This document shows positions 1 to 7,534 of a DNA stretch of 39,328 nt, one piece after another. The position numbers were made by a program, and so were the translations under genes. Position 1 is the stretch's first letter; each line of letters begins with the position of its first letter. Source of the DNA: JAIRTY01 sp050257395 (GTDB lineage: Bacteria; Actinomycetota; Actinomycetes; Streptosporangiales; Streptosporangiaceae); the NCBI GenBank assembly GCA_050257395.1, contig JBLMWU010000283.1, forward strand, positions 1 through 39,328, in the 5' to 3' direction. Under the pieces are notes generated by a model. That model did not search any database, was not told where the DNA came from, and worked only from the letters and a program-made list of their open reading frames with translations.

Positions 1-132
1 GGCGGGCGTTGTCCGGGCGGGCACCGGGGTGCGCGCGGAGGGGCGGTGCGCGCCCGGGGGGGCGCCGCACGCGGCGAGCAGCGCTGCCGCTGCGGCGTCA
101 GCCGCCTCCCGGGCGAGCAGCCCTGTCCTCAC
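1..132 (-). CDS. Possible N-terminus of a lipoprotein, cut by the window edge
   Basis: An open frame starts at a GTG and runs 44 codons off the left edge. It has an Arg at position 2, a stretch of Ala/Leu and an LLAACG sequence that would serve as a lipobox (Cys 22), followed by a Pro/Ala/Thr-rich segment like the spacer after a lipid anchor. Against it, the hydrophobic stretch contains Glu and Asp, and the ribosome site (AGGA just upstream) is weak and close. Everything C-terminal is missing, so no function can be given. It may be only an open frame in GC-rich DNA. Confidence 0.3.
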   Translation of the reverse strand, partial: MRTGLLAREAADAAAAALLAACGAPPGAHRPSARTPVPARTTPA

Positions 133-199
133 ATTCCTGACATTAAGGACACGCGGCGGCTGCCGGCGGCCGCGCACGTCCCGCCCGCCCCGCCGAAGG

Positions 200-454
200 T
201 CACCCGCGCCGGGCGGCGATCCGCCGCAGCGGCGGCAGGCTCGGCGGCGGCTGGCTGCGCGGCGGCAGCCCGGCCAGCAGCTCGGCGGTGGCCGCGGCGA
301 TCGTGGCGACGGCCCGCTCGAACGCGTCCTCCGTGCGGGCCGAGACCGCCTGCACGCCGCTGACCTTGCGCACGTACTGGCGGGCGGCCGCCTCGATCTC
401 CTCGCTGGTCGCCGCCGGCTCCAGCCCCCGGAGTGTGGTGATGTTCCGGCACAT
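200..454 (-). CDS. DUF2277 domain protein
   Basis: Small soluble protein of 84 residues. It opens with MCRNITTLRGLEPAA, the hallmark N-terminus of DUF2277, and continues with the typical segment EEIEAAARQYVRKVSGV, then a helical Ala-rich region. The tail is Pro/Arg-rich and degenerate. Its length matches the family (about 80-90 residues). The role of DUF2277 is not established; the conserved Cys-Arg at the N-terminus is its most distinctive feature. It is transcribed away from the neighbouring HD-domain gene, with about 110 bp between them, so the two could share a promoter region. A purine-rich GGGGGC lies just ahead of the ATG. Confidence 0.85.
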   Translation of the reverse strand: MCRNITTLRGLEPAATSEEIEAAARQYVRKVSGVQAVSARTEDAFERAVATIAAATAELLAGLPPRSQPPPSLPPLRRIAARRG

Positions 455-563
455 GCCCCCAGCCTGCCAGATTTCCCCCGGCGCCCGGACCGCTCGCGCC
501 GCTGGCCGCCAGGCTGGCGCCGCCGCGCTGCGCGGTGACGGCGCTGTCTGCTAGTGATAGAGC

Positions 564-1376
564 ATGGATCCCGGCGAGCGGCGGCTGCTGGCGGCGACGC
601 CGCTGCACGCGATCACCGCTGCCCACGGCGAGGCCGGGCTGCGGGAACGGCTGGCGATCGAGACCGAGGGCCTGCCAGCGACCGCACAGGCCCGCATCGG
701 CCGGGCGCTGGCACTGGCCGGCCGGCTGCACGCCACCGACCGGCGGCAGCGCGAGCCCTACGTCAATCACCTGCTCCGGGTCGCCATCCGGATCAGCAGC
801 CACTACCGGGTCCGCGACCCCGACGTGATCTGCGCGGCGCTGCTGCACGACGCTGTCGAGGATCACCCCGCGGAGCTGGCCGGCCCCGGACCGGAGAGGG
901 ACGCGCCGGAGGGGGACGGGGCGGCGCGGGACGAGCGCGGCGAGGCGCTGGCGGTGCTGGCGCAGCGGTTCGGGAGCCGGGTGGCGGAGCTGGTGGGCGC
1001 GGTCACCAACCCCGAGCCCGAACCCGGCCGCGACCGGCACGAGCAGTACCGCGAGCACGTCGCCGGCAGCCTCGCCCGGTCCCCCTGGGCCCGGGTGATC
1101 AAGGTGTCGGACTTCACCGACAACGGGGTGGGCCTGATCCACACCACCGGGCCGCAGCTGCGGACGCTGGCGGCCAAGTACGCGCCGCTGGTGCCGGTGC
1201 TCGCCGAGCTGATCGCCCGGCCCGACACCCCGCTCAGCGACGACGTGAAGGCCCGCATCGCCGGGCAGCTCGCGCGGGCGGGCGAGCGGTTCGCCGCGCT
1301 CCTCCCGGATACCGAAGCCAGCCAGCTGGCCGGGCGGGCGGTCACAGCACCCCGGCGAGCTCCGAGGTCCACATGA
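564..1376 (+). CDS. HD-domain protein related to the (p)ppGpp hydrolase domain of RelA/SpoT
   Basis: Protein of 270 residues built around one HD metal-dependent phosphohydrolase domain. Visible ligands are His69 (YVNHLLRVA), His95-Asp96 with Glu99-Asp100 (LLHDAVED) and Asp183 (KVSDFTDN), in the order seen in the hydrolase half of RelA/SpoT proteins. No synthetase or TGS/ACT regulatory domain follows, so it is a stand-alone hydrolase-like protein. By family it could act on (p)ppGpp or another nucleotide; the substrate is inferred, not shown. No clear Shine-Dalgarno precedes the ATG. A TAGTGAT element ends about six bases before it, so a leaderless transcript is possible. The last 35 bp overlap, tail to tail, the 3' end of the GntR regulator gene. 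Confidence 0.75.
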   Translation: MDPGERRLLAATPLHAITAAHGEAGLRERLAIETEGLPATAQARIGRALALAGRLHATDRRQREPYVNHLLRVAIRISSHYRVRDPDVICAALLHDAVEDHPAELAGPGPERDAPEGDGAARDERGEALAVLAQRFGSRVAELVGAVTNPEPEPGRDRHEQYREHVAGSLARSPWARVIKVSDFTDNGVGLIHTTGPQLRTLAAKYAPLVPVLAELIARPDTPLSDDVKARIAGQLARAGERFAALLPDTEASQLAGRAVTAPRRAPRST

Positions 1377-2151
1377 CGATCCGGGTCCGGTCGCCGCGGA
1401 ACAGATCCCGGGCGAACTCGACCGGCTGGCCGTCCCTGGCGTAGGCGATGCGCTCCACCTGCAGCAGCGGGGCGCCCTCCTTCACCTCCAGCGCCTCGGC
1501 TTCCCGCACCCCGGCGATCACCGGCTCCAGGCTCTCCCGGGCCCGGTGCGGCCGCTGCCCGTACCGGGTCTCCAGCAGCTCGTAGAGCGAGCCGTCCAGC
1601 CGGCACCGCAGCAGCCCCGGGAACGCGGCGGCCGGGAAGAGCGAGTGCTCCACCGCGATCGGCCGCCCGTCCGCCAGCCGGACCCGCCGGACCTCCACCA
1701 CCCGGTCCCCGTCCCGCAGCTCCAGCGCGGCCTGGGCGGCGGGCCCGGCCGGCCGCTCGGTGGCCGAGAGCACCCGCGCCCCGGCCACCATGCCGTGCCG
1801 CCGCAGCTGCTCGGAGAACCCGGTGAGGGAGGTCCGGTCCTGCTCGAGCTTGCGCTCGGCCACGAACGTGCCGCCCCGCCGCCCCACCGCCCGGGTGACC
1901 AGCCCGCGCCGGGCCAGGCTGGCCAGCGCGTGCCGCAGGGTCATCCGGCTGACCCCCAGCCACGCGGCCAGGTCCTGCTCGGCGGGGATCCGCTCGCCCG
2001 GCCCGATCCGGCCCGCGCCGATGGCCTCGGCCAGCCAGTCCTCGATCTGGGCGTGCACGGTGCTGCCGCTGCTGCGGACGAGGTCCGGCGGGGCCAGGCC
2101 GGGGATGCCCGGCCCCGGCGACGCTGCCGGGGCCGGAGTTGCTGCCGCCAT
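1342..2151 (-). CDS. GntR-family transcriptional regulator, HutC subfamily
   Basis: Repressor-type DNA-binding protein of 269 residues. Residues about 28-98 form the GntR winged helix (PAEQDLAAWLGVSRMTLRHA with the wing GRRGGTFVAE). Residues about 105-260 match the UTRA effector-binding fold of HutC-like members. The ATG chosen gives a protein starting MAAATPAPAAS, just before the domain; an upstream in-frame start would run into the permease gene and is not credible. It lies 17 bp behind the permease gene on the same strand, so the two are probably co-transcribed. By analogy it should bind the two GTCTAGAC sites upstream of the permease and respond to the substrate of this locus. The effector is unknown. 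Confidence 0.88.
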   Translation of the reverse strand: MAAATPAPAASPGPGIPGLAPPDLVRSSGSTVHAQIEDWLAEAIGAGRIGPGERIPAEQDLAAWLGVSRMTLRHALASLARRGLVTRAVGRRGGTFVAERKLEQDRTSLTGFSEQLRRHGMVAGARVLSATERPAGPAAQAALELRDGDRVVEVRRVRLADGRPIAVEHSLFPAAAFPGLLRCRLDGSLYELLETRYGQRPHRARESLEPVIAGVREAEALEVKEGAPLLQVERIAYARDGQPVEFARDLFRGDRTRIVMWTSELAGVL

Positions 2152-2168
2152 CGTCACCCCATCCCGGG

Positions 2169-3743
2169 TCACCCCTCCGGCTGCACGGAGGACTCGGCCA
2201 CCAGCGGCGCGTCGTCCCCGGCCGGAGTGGTGACGGGCGCGAAGTGCTTGTTCCGCCCGGCCGCCGCGTAGTAGATGACACCGATCAGCGCGATGAACAC
2301 GAACACGGTCCACAGGATCGGGATGCCGTCCAGGAAGCCGAGGTGCAGCACGCCGCTCTGGGCCGGGGTCGGGTTGCTGGCAGCGCGCGGCCAGGCGAAG
2401 TTAATCAGCATCGCCCCGCCGTAGGCGAGGCCGAGGAGGTTGACCAGCATTCCCCAGCGGCCGAGCTTGAACGGTGCCGGGGTCTTCGGCCAGCCCTTGA
2501 GCCTGGCCCCCAGGATCGCGATGTTGGCCAGGAAGTAGGAGGTGTAGATCATGCCGGTGGCGGCGATCGCGATGATGCCAGCGCCGGTGTACTGGATGAA
2601 CGGGAGCGCGGCCACCACCGCGACCGCGATGCAGGCCCAGACCGGGGTGTGCAGGCTCGGGGCGACCTTGGACAGGTGCTTCGAGAACGGCAGCTGGCTG
2701 TCGCGGGACATGCCGAAGCACAGCCGGATGGTGGACGCCATGATCGACAGGCAGCAGACGAAGATCGCCGCGGACACCACCAGCAGGTAGATGGTGGCGA
2801 AGGCCGGTGAGAAGTTCGCCTCGATGATCTGCGCGGGACCGAACCCGAGGCCGCCGTTGCCGGTGATGGCCTTGTGCATGTTGGGGATCGCCATCAGGGT
2901 GCCGAGCAGGAAGATGCCGCCGATGACGAAGGCGCCGATGATCGAGTACAGCACCGCCTTGGGCGCGTTCCGGCGCGGGTCGCGGGTCTCCTCAGCCAGG
3001 GTGGACGCGGTGTCGAAGCCGTAGATCACGAACAGCGACATGAACATGGCGATCAGGAACGTGTTCGGGCCCACGTGCAGGCCCGCGCTGTTGGTGATCA
3101 CCTTGAAGCCCTGGTGGTTGTGGAACGCCATCATGATCAGCGCGAACACGACCATGCCGAGGATCTCGAACAGCACCCCGGTGTTGTTGATGATCGCGAC
3201 CAGCCGGACGCCGTAGATGTTCAGCACCGTGATCACGACCAGGGTGACCAGCGCGACCGTGAGCTGGGTGCCCAGGCTGCCGCCGTTGAGGCTGTGCCAG
3301 CCCAGGCCGTTCAGGGCCGGGATCAGCGCCAGCGGCAGGGTGGCCACCACCGCGGTGACCGTCAGGATGCCGGCGAACAGGTAGATCCAGCCGGAGAACC
3401 AGGCGTAGGTCCGGCGGGATAGGTACTTGGTCCACTGGAACACCGAGCCGGCGATCGGGTAGTGGCTGGATACCTCGGCGAAGTTGAGCGCGATGATGAA
3501 CTGCCCGAGCGCCACGATCGGCCACGTCCAGATGAACACGCCGCCGACGGTGACCAGGCCCAGCGCGAACAGCGTGAAGATGCCGGTCGAAGGCGAAATG
3601 TAGCTGAACGCCACCGCGAAAGAGCTGAAGACGCCGAGCGACCGCTTGAGCTCCTGCTTGTAGCCGAAGCGGGCGAGGTCGGCGATGTCATGCAGGTGCT
3701 GATGATGGTGGCGGTCGGCCTCGGGCTTGGGGTCAGCGGTCAT
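2169..3743 (-). CDS. APC-superfamily amino acid / amine permease
   Basis: Integral membrane transporter of 524 residues with about twelve hydrophobic segments. It begins with a His-rich cytoplasmic head (HHHQHLHD). The first helix region GVFSSFAVAFSYISPSTGIF has the pattern of the amino acid/choline and GABA-permease branch of the APC superfamily, and FVIYGFDTASTLAEETRDPRRNAP is the conserved helix 6-loop motif of that branch. It should import an amino acid or a methylated amine by proton symport. It heads a two-gene unit with the HutC-type regulator and is divergent from a choline-kinase-like protein and a demethylating flavoprotein, which suggests it imports their substrate. The precise substrate cannot be read from the sequence. 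A GAGAGGACCAGG site precedes the ATG. Confidence 0.88.
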   Translation of the reverse strand: MTADPKPEADRHHHQHLHDIADLARFGYKQELKRSLGVFSSFAVAFSYISPSTGIFTLFALGLVTVGGVFIWTWPIVALGQFIIALNFAEVSSHYPIAGSVFQWTKYLSRRTYAWFSGWIYLFAGILTVTAVVATLPLALIPALNGLGWHSLNGGSLGTQLTVALVTLVVITVLNIYGVRLVAIINNTGVLFEILGMVVFALIMMAFHNHQGFKVITNSAGLHVGPNTFLIAMFMSLFVIYGFDTASTLAEETRDPRRNAPKAVLYSIIGAFVIGGIFLLGTLMAIPNMHKAITGNGGLGFGPAQIIEANFSPAFATIYLLVVSAAIFVCCLSIMASTIRLCFGMSRDSQLPFSKHLSKVAPSLHTPVWACIAVAVVAALPFIQYTGAGIIAIAATGMIYTSYFLANIAILGARLKGWPKTPAPFKLGRWGMLVNLLGLAYGGAMLINFAWPRAASNPTPAQSGVLHLGFLDGIPILWTVFVFIALIGVIYYAAAGRNKHFAPVTTPAGDDAPLVAESSVQPEG

Positions 3744-3813
3744 AAGCCTGGTCCTCTCTGACGGCCGGGCGGCGTGTCCGGGGAGCCGCTGATCACGGCG
3801 CAGATTGAGCCGT

Positions 3814-3845
3814 AGCGTAGGGCCCTGCGAGGGTACTGTCTAGAC
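3814..3845 (-). promoter_or_regulatory. Promoter of the permease-regulator unit with HutC-type operator
   Basis: Reading on the minus strand, TAGACA (3842-3837) is a good -35, followed by a 17-base spacer and a TACGCT -10 (3819-3814). The palindrome GTCTAGAC (3838-3845) covers the -35. GTCTAGAC fits the GT-N-TA-N-AC core known for HutC-subfamily GntR regulators, so bound repressor would block RNA polymerase. The site is about 95 bp upstream of the permease ATG. The assignment is by pattern and position only. Confidence 0.6.
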
Positions 3846-3945
3846 TCTTCCGCCCGACTCACGCAGGCGTAACAGAGCGCTCATCCGGGGTATCCCTGCG
3901 GATTCGGTCGGAACACGGCAAGCCGGGCAAAGTTCTCGCTATTTC

Positions 3946-3977
3946 GTCTAGACCTTTGCGCGCCGGCCCCCTACTCT
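3946..3977 (+). promoter_or_regulatory. Promoter of the kinase-oxidoreductase unit with second HutC-type operator
   Basis: A second exact GTCTAGAC (3946-3953) overlaps TAGACC (3949-3954), which can serve as -35. It is followed by a 17-base spacer and TACTCT (3972-3977) as -10. This geometry mirrors the divergent permease promoter. The two operators are 108 bp apart, start to start, about ten helical turns, so two-site binding or looping is possible. The site core is also the core of the actinobacterial DasR site, but the outer bases fit less well here. Confidence 0.6.
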
Positions 3978-4031
3978 GCCTTCCAGCGCCCGGCTCCCCC
4001 GCCGGGCGGCTGAGCGGCAGGGAGGCCGGCG

Positions 4032-4934
4032 TTGCACGAGCTGGACGCGCTGCTCGACCAGATTCCCCAGCTCGCCGCCCGGCCCCGGGCGGTGGCGGAG
4101 CTGCCCGGCGGGCTGACCAACCGCAACTTCAAGGTGACCACGCCGGCCGGCGCGTTCGTGGTCCGGCGCTGGTCGCGCGGGGACTTCCTGGCGATCAACC
4201 GCGACCACGAGTACCGCAACTCGCTCGCCGCCGCGCAGGCGGGCGTGGGCGCCCCGGTGATCGACTACCGCCCGGCCGACGGCCTGCTGGTGCTCGGCTA
4301 CGTCGACGGCCGCACGTTCGCCAACACCGACGTCCAGGCACCGCAGAACATCCCCCGGATCGCCGAGGCCTGCCGCCGGCTGCACGCGGGCCCGCGCTTC
4401 GTCAGCGACTTCGACATGTTCCGCATCCAGGGCCGCTACGCGGCCGTCACCGCCGAGCAGGGGTTCCGCGTCCCGGACGGCTACGACCGGCTGACGCCGC
4501 AGCTGGAGGCGGCCCGGCAGGCCCTGGCCGTCCGCGCCGAGCCGACGGTGCCCTGCAACAACGACCTGCTGGCCGCGAACTTCATCGACGACGGCAGCCG
4601 GATCTGGCTCATCGACTACGAGTACTCCGGCAACAACGACCCCTGCTTCGAGCTGGGCAACATCGCCGGCGAGTGCCACCTGCCCGACGGCGCCCTGGCA
4701 GACCTGGTCACCGCCTACTACGGGCGGCCGCGGCGCAGCCGGATCGCCCGGGCCATGCTGCTGGCCGACGTCGGCAGGTACGGCTGGGCGCTGTGGGGCG
4801 CGATCCAGGCCGCCACCAGCCCGCTCGACTTCGACTTCTGGTCCTGGGCGATGGAGCGCTTCGAGGGCGCGGCCGCCGGGCTGACCAGCAGCACCTTCCG
4901 CCAGCTCCTGACCGACGTGCAACGCGACGACTGA
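4032..4934 (+). CDS. Choline-kinase-like aminoglycoside-phosphotransferase-family protein
   Basis: Predicted small-molecule kinase of 300 residues. The start is a TTG preceded by AGGGAGG with a six-base gap. The N-lobe has the glycine-containing LPGGLTNRNFKV loop (residues 24-35) and VVRRW with the ATP-contacting basic residue. The C-lobe has the catalytic loop CNNDLLAANF (175-184) and the metal-binding DYEYSGNNDP (195-204), the latter typical of choline/ethanolamine kinases. The usual His of the catalytic HxDxxxxN motif is Asn176 here; Asp178 and Asn183 are kept. It lies eight bases before the flavoprotein gene, so the two are co-transcribed and probably act in one pathway on a hydroxylated or methylated amine. 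Substrate is unproven. Confidence 0.82.
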   Translation: MHELDALLDQIPQLAARPRAVAELPGGLTNRNFKVTTPAGAFVVRRWSRGDFLAINRDHEYRNSLAAAQAGVGAPVIDYRPADGLLVLGYVDGRTFANTDVQAPQNIPRIAEACRRLHAGPRFVSDFDMFRIQGRYAAVTAEQGFRVPDGYDRLTPQLEAARQALAVRAEPTVPCNNDLLAANFIDDGSRIWLIDYEYSGNNDPCFELGNIAGECHLPDGALADLVTAYYGRPRRSRIARAMLLADVGRYGWALWGAIQAATSPLDFDFWSWAMERFEGAAAGLTSSTFRQLLTDVQRDD

Positions 4935-4942
4935 GGACGCGC

Positions 4943-7438
4943 ATGAACCTCCCCCAGCCAGGGGCCCCGGCCCTGCCCGCCCGTGCCCGGGTAGTCATCA
5001 TCGGCGGCGGCGTGATCGGCACCAGCGTCGCCTACCACCTGGCCGAGCGCGGCTGCACCGACGTGCTGCTGCTGGAGCAGGGCCAGCTGTCGTGCGGGAC
5101 CACCTGGCACGCGGCCGGCTTGGTGGGCCAGCTGCGGGCCTCCGAAAGCGGCACCCGGCTGGTGCAGTACTCCACCGAGCTGTACTCCCGGCTGGAGGCT
5201 GAGACCGGGCAGGCGACCGGGTTCCGCCGCTGCGGCGGCGTGATCGTCGCCCGCACCGCCGACCGGCTGACCCAGCTCCGCCGCACCGCCGCGACCGCGG
5301 CGGCGTTCGGCCTGGCCGCCGAGATGATCACCCCGGCGCAGGCCCGCGACCGCTACCCGGTCATGGCTGCCGATGACCTGGCGGGCGCGATCTGGCTGCC
5401 GGACGACGGCAAGGCCAACCCCGCCGACCTCACCTACGCGCTGGCCAGGGGTGCCCGCCGGCGCGGCGTCACGATCCGGGAGCGGACCCGGGTCACCGGC
5501 ATCCTCACCGGCCGCGGCGCGGTCACCGGGGTGCGCACCGCCAGCGGCGACGTGGAGGCCGAGATCGTGGTCAACTGCGCCGGGCAGTGGGCCAAGCAGG
5601 TCGGCGCCTGGTGCGGGGTCACCGTGCCACTGCACTCGTGCGAGCACTTCTACGTGGTCACCGAGCAGATCGACGGGGTGCACCGGGACCTGCCGGTGCT
5701 GCGCGACCCGGACGGGTACACCTATTTCAAGGAGGAGGTCGGCGGCCTGGTGGTCGGCGGGTTCGAGCCCGAGGCCAAGCCGTGGGTCGCGCCGGAGGAG
5801 ATCCCGCACCCGTTCGAGTTCCAGCTGCTCGGCGAGGACTGGGACCACTTCTCGGTGCTCATGGAGCAGGCGCAGCTGCGGATCCCGGCGCTGGCCGAGA
5901 CCGGCATCAAGAAGTTCTACAACGGCCCGGAGAGCTTCACCCCGGACAACCAGTTCATCCTCGGCGAGGCGCCGGAGTGCCGGAACTTCTTTGTCGGGGC
6001 CGGGTTCAACTCGGTCGGCATCGCCTCGGCCGGCGGCGCGGGCCGGGCGCTGGCCGACTGGATCCTGACCGGCGACCCGGGCCTGGACCTGACCGCCGTG
6101 GACATCCGCCGGTTCGCCGGCTTCCACGGCAACAGCCGCTGGCTGCGCGACCGGGTCGGCGAGGTGCTCGGCCTGCACTACGCGGTGCCCTGGCCGAACC
6201 GGGAGTTCGCCACCGCCCGGCCGTTCCGCCGCTCGCCCGTGCATCACCTGCTCGAACAGTCCGGCGCCTGCTTCGGCAGCCGGATGGGCTGGGAACGGCC
6301 CAACTTCTTCGCCCCGCCCGGCCAGGCGCCGGTCATCGAGTACGGCTGGGGCGCGCAGAACTGGCTGCCCTGGTGTGCCGCCGAGCAGCGGGCCACCCGG
6401 TCCGGCGTGGCCGTGTTCGACCAGACCTCGTTCTCCAAGTACCTGGTCACCGGCGCGGACAGCGAGCAGGCGCTGCAGTGGCTGTGCACCGCAGACGTGG
6501 CGGTGCCGCCGGGGCGCACCGTGTACACCGGGATGCTGAACGAGCGCGGCACCTACGAGTCCGACCTCACCGTCACCCGGCTGTCAGCCACCGAGTTCCT
6601 GCTGATCAGCAGCTCCGCCACCACCGAGCGCGACAAGGACCACCTGGCCCGGCGGATGCCGCCCGGCCTGCACGCCTCGGTGGTGGACGTGACCTCCGCC
6701 TACGCCGTGTTCGGGGTGATGGGGCCGGGCTCCCGCGCGCTGCTGGCGTCGCTGTCGCGGGCCGACTTCAGCGACGCGGCGTTCGGCTTCGGGACCAGCC
6801 GCGAGGTCGACCTGGGGTACTTCACCGTCCGCGCGACCAGGCTGACCTACGTCGGCGAGCTGGGCTGGGAGCTGTACGTGCCGGCGGAATTCGCGGTCGG
6901 GGTCTACGAACTGCTTTTCTCCGCGGGAACGAACCACCAGGTGGTCAACGCGGGCTACTACGCGATCGAGTCGCTGCGGCTGGAAAAGGGCTACCGGGCC
7001 TTCGGCCGCGAGCTCACGCCGGACTACAACCCGGTGGAGGCGGGGCTGACGTTCGCCTGCAAGCTCTCCTCCCCGGTGAGCTTCCTGGGCCGGGAAGCCG
7101 TCGAGAAGGCCCGTGCGGAGGGCGCCCGGCGGCGGCTGGTGTCGCTGGTGGCCGGCCCGTCCGCGCCGGCCCTGTGGGGCGGTGAGCTGGTGCTGCGGGA
7201 CGGGGTGCCGGTCGGCCAGGTCACCTCCGCCGCCTGGGGCGAGGCGCTGGGCGGCCCGGTGGGGCTGGCCTACGTCCGGCATCCGGGCGGCGAGCCGGTC
7301 ACAACCGATCACCTGCGCGGGGGCTCTTATGAAGTGAACGCGGGCGGCGAGGTCGCCCCGGTCACCGTGAGCCTGCGGCCGCCCTTTGACCCGGCGGGGG
7401 TGCGGGTCAAAGGGCGGGCCGCACCTCCGGCCGGCTAG
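4943..7438 (+). CDS. FAD-dependent oxidoreductase fused to a GcvT-type folate domain (dimethylglycine/sarcosine dehydrogenase-like)
   Basis: Two-part enzyme of 831 residues. Residues about 16-400 are a DAO-type FAD domain with the dinucleotide motif GGGVIG (21-26) and CGTTWHAAGL (51-60), whose His56 corresponds to the histidine that carries covalent FAD in dimethylglycine and sarcosine dehydrogenases. Residues about 430-820 are the GcvT/aminomethyltransferase fold (YVGELGWELYVP, IESLRLEKGYRAFGREL) that binds tetrahydrofolate and captures the released formaldehyde. Family chemistry is oxidative N-demethylation of a methylated amine, yielding 5,10-methylene-THF. The ATG eight bases after the kinase stop, with GAGGA ahead of it, is the start; longer readings of the frame run through the kinase gene. 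The substrate may be dimethylglycine, sarcosine or another N-methyl compound. Confidence 0.88.
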   Translation: MNLPQPGAPALPARARVVIIGGGVIGTSVAYHLAERGCTDVLLLEQGQLSCGTTWHAAGLVGQLRASESGTRLVQYSTELYSRLEAETGQATGFRRCGGVIVARTADRLTQLRRTAATAAAFGLAAEMITPAQARDRYPVMAADDLAGAIWLPDDGKANPADLTYALARGARRRGVTIRERTRVTGILTGRGAVTGVRTASGDVEAEIVVNCAGQWAKQVGAWCGVTVPLHSCEHFYVVTEQIDGVHRDLPVLRDPDGYTYFKEEVGGLVVGGFEPEAKPWVAPEEIPHPFEFQLLGEDWDHFSVLMEQAQLRIPALAETGIKKFYNGPESFTPDNQFILGEAPECRNFFVGAGFNSVGIASAGGAGRALADWILTGDPGLDLTAVDIRRFAGFHGNSRWLRDRVGEVLGLHYAVPWPNREFATARPFRRSPVHHLLEQSGACFGSRMGWERPNFFAPPGQAPVIEYGWGAQNWLPWCAAEQRATRSGVAVFDQTSFSKYLVTGADSEQALQWLCTADVAVPPGRTVYTGMLNERGTYESDLTVTRLSATEFLLISSSATTERDKDHLARRMPPGLHASVVDVTSAYAVFGVMGPGSRALLASLSRADFSDAAFGFGTSREVDLGYFTVRATRLTYVGELGWELYVPAEFAVGVYELLFSAGTNHQVVNAGYYAIESLRLEKGYRAFGRELTPDYNPVEAGLTFACKLSSPVSFLGREAVEKARAEGARRRLVSLVAGPSAPALWGGELVLRDGVPVGQVTSAAWGEALGGPVGLAYVRHPGGEPVTTDHLRGGSYEVNAGGEVAPVTVSLRPPFDPAGVRVKGRAAPPAG

Positions 7439-7450
7439 GTCCGGCTAGTC

Positions 7451-7468
7451 CTGGCCAGGTCAGGCCAG
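7451..7468. terminator. Weak hairpin between convergent genes
   Basis: CTGGCC and GGCCAG form a 6-bp perfect stem with a 6-base loop just after the flavoprotein gene and before the end of the opposing lipoprotein gene. There is no T tract. It may end either transcript, but such short GC stems are common in this DNA. Confidence 0.3.
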
Positions 7469-7534
7469 CAGGTCCAGGCCCAGGGCCCGACTTCGCGGTG
7501 AAGCCCTAGCCGGTGCCCACTCCCTGGGCCCGGC

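Noticed and set aside
129..1142. Long minus-strand frame opposite the HD-domain gene
   Set aside because: It is antisense to the HD-domain and overlaps the DUF2277 gene, with Arg/Gly/Pro-rich composition typical of shadow frames.
3838..3953. The GTCTAGAC sites as DasR (N-acetylglucosamine regulator) sites
   Set aside because: The core agrees, but the flanks lack the outer TGG/CCA symmetry, and a HutC-type regulator is encoded next to the sites. Kept as an alternative only.
3956..7438. A single 1160-residue reading frame covering the kinase and flavoprotein region
   Set aside because: Its first 329 codons are an out-of-frame Arg/Pro-rich shadow of the kinase gene. The real flavoprotein starts at the ATG at 4943, which has a ribosome site and matches family N-termini.
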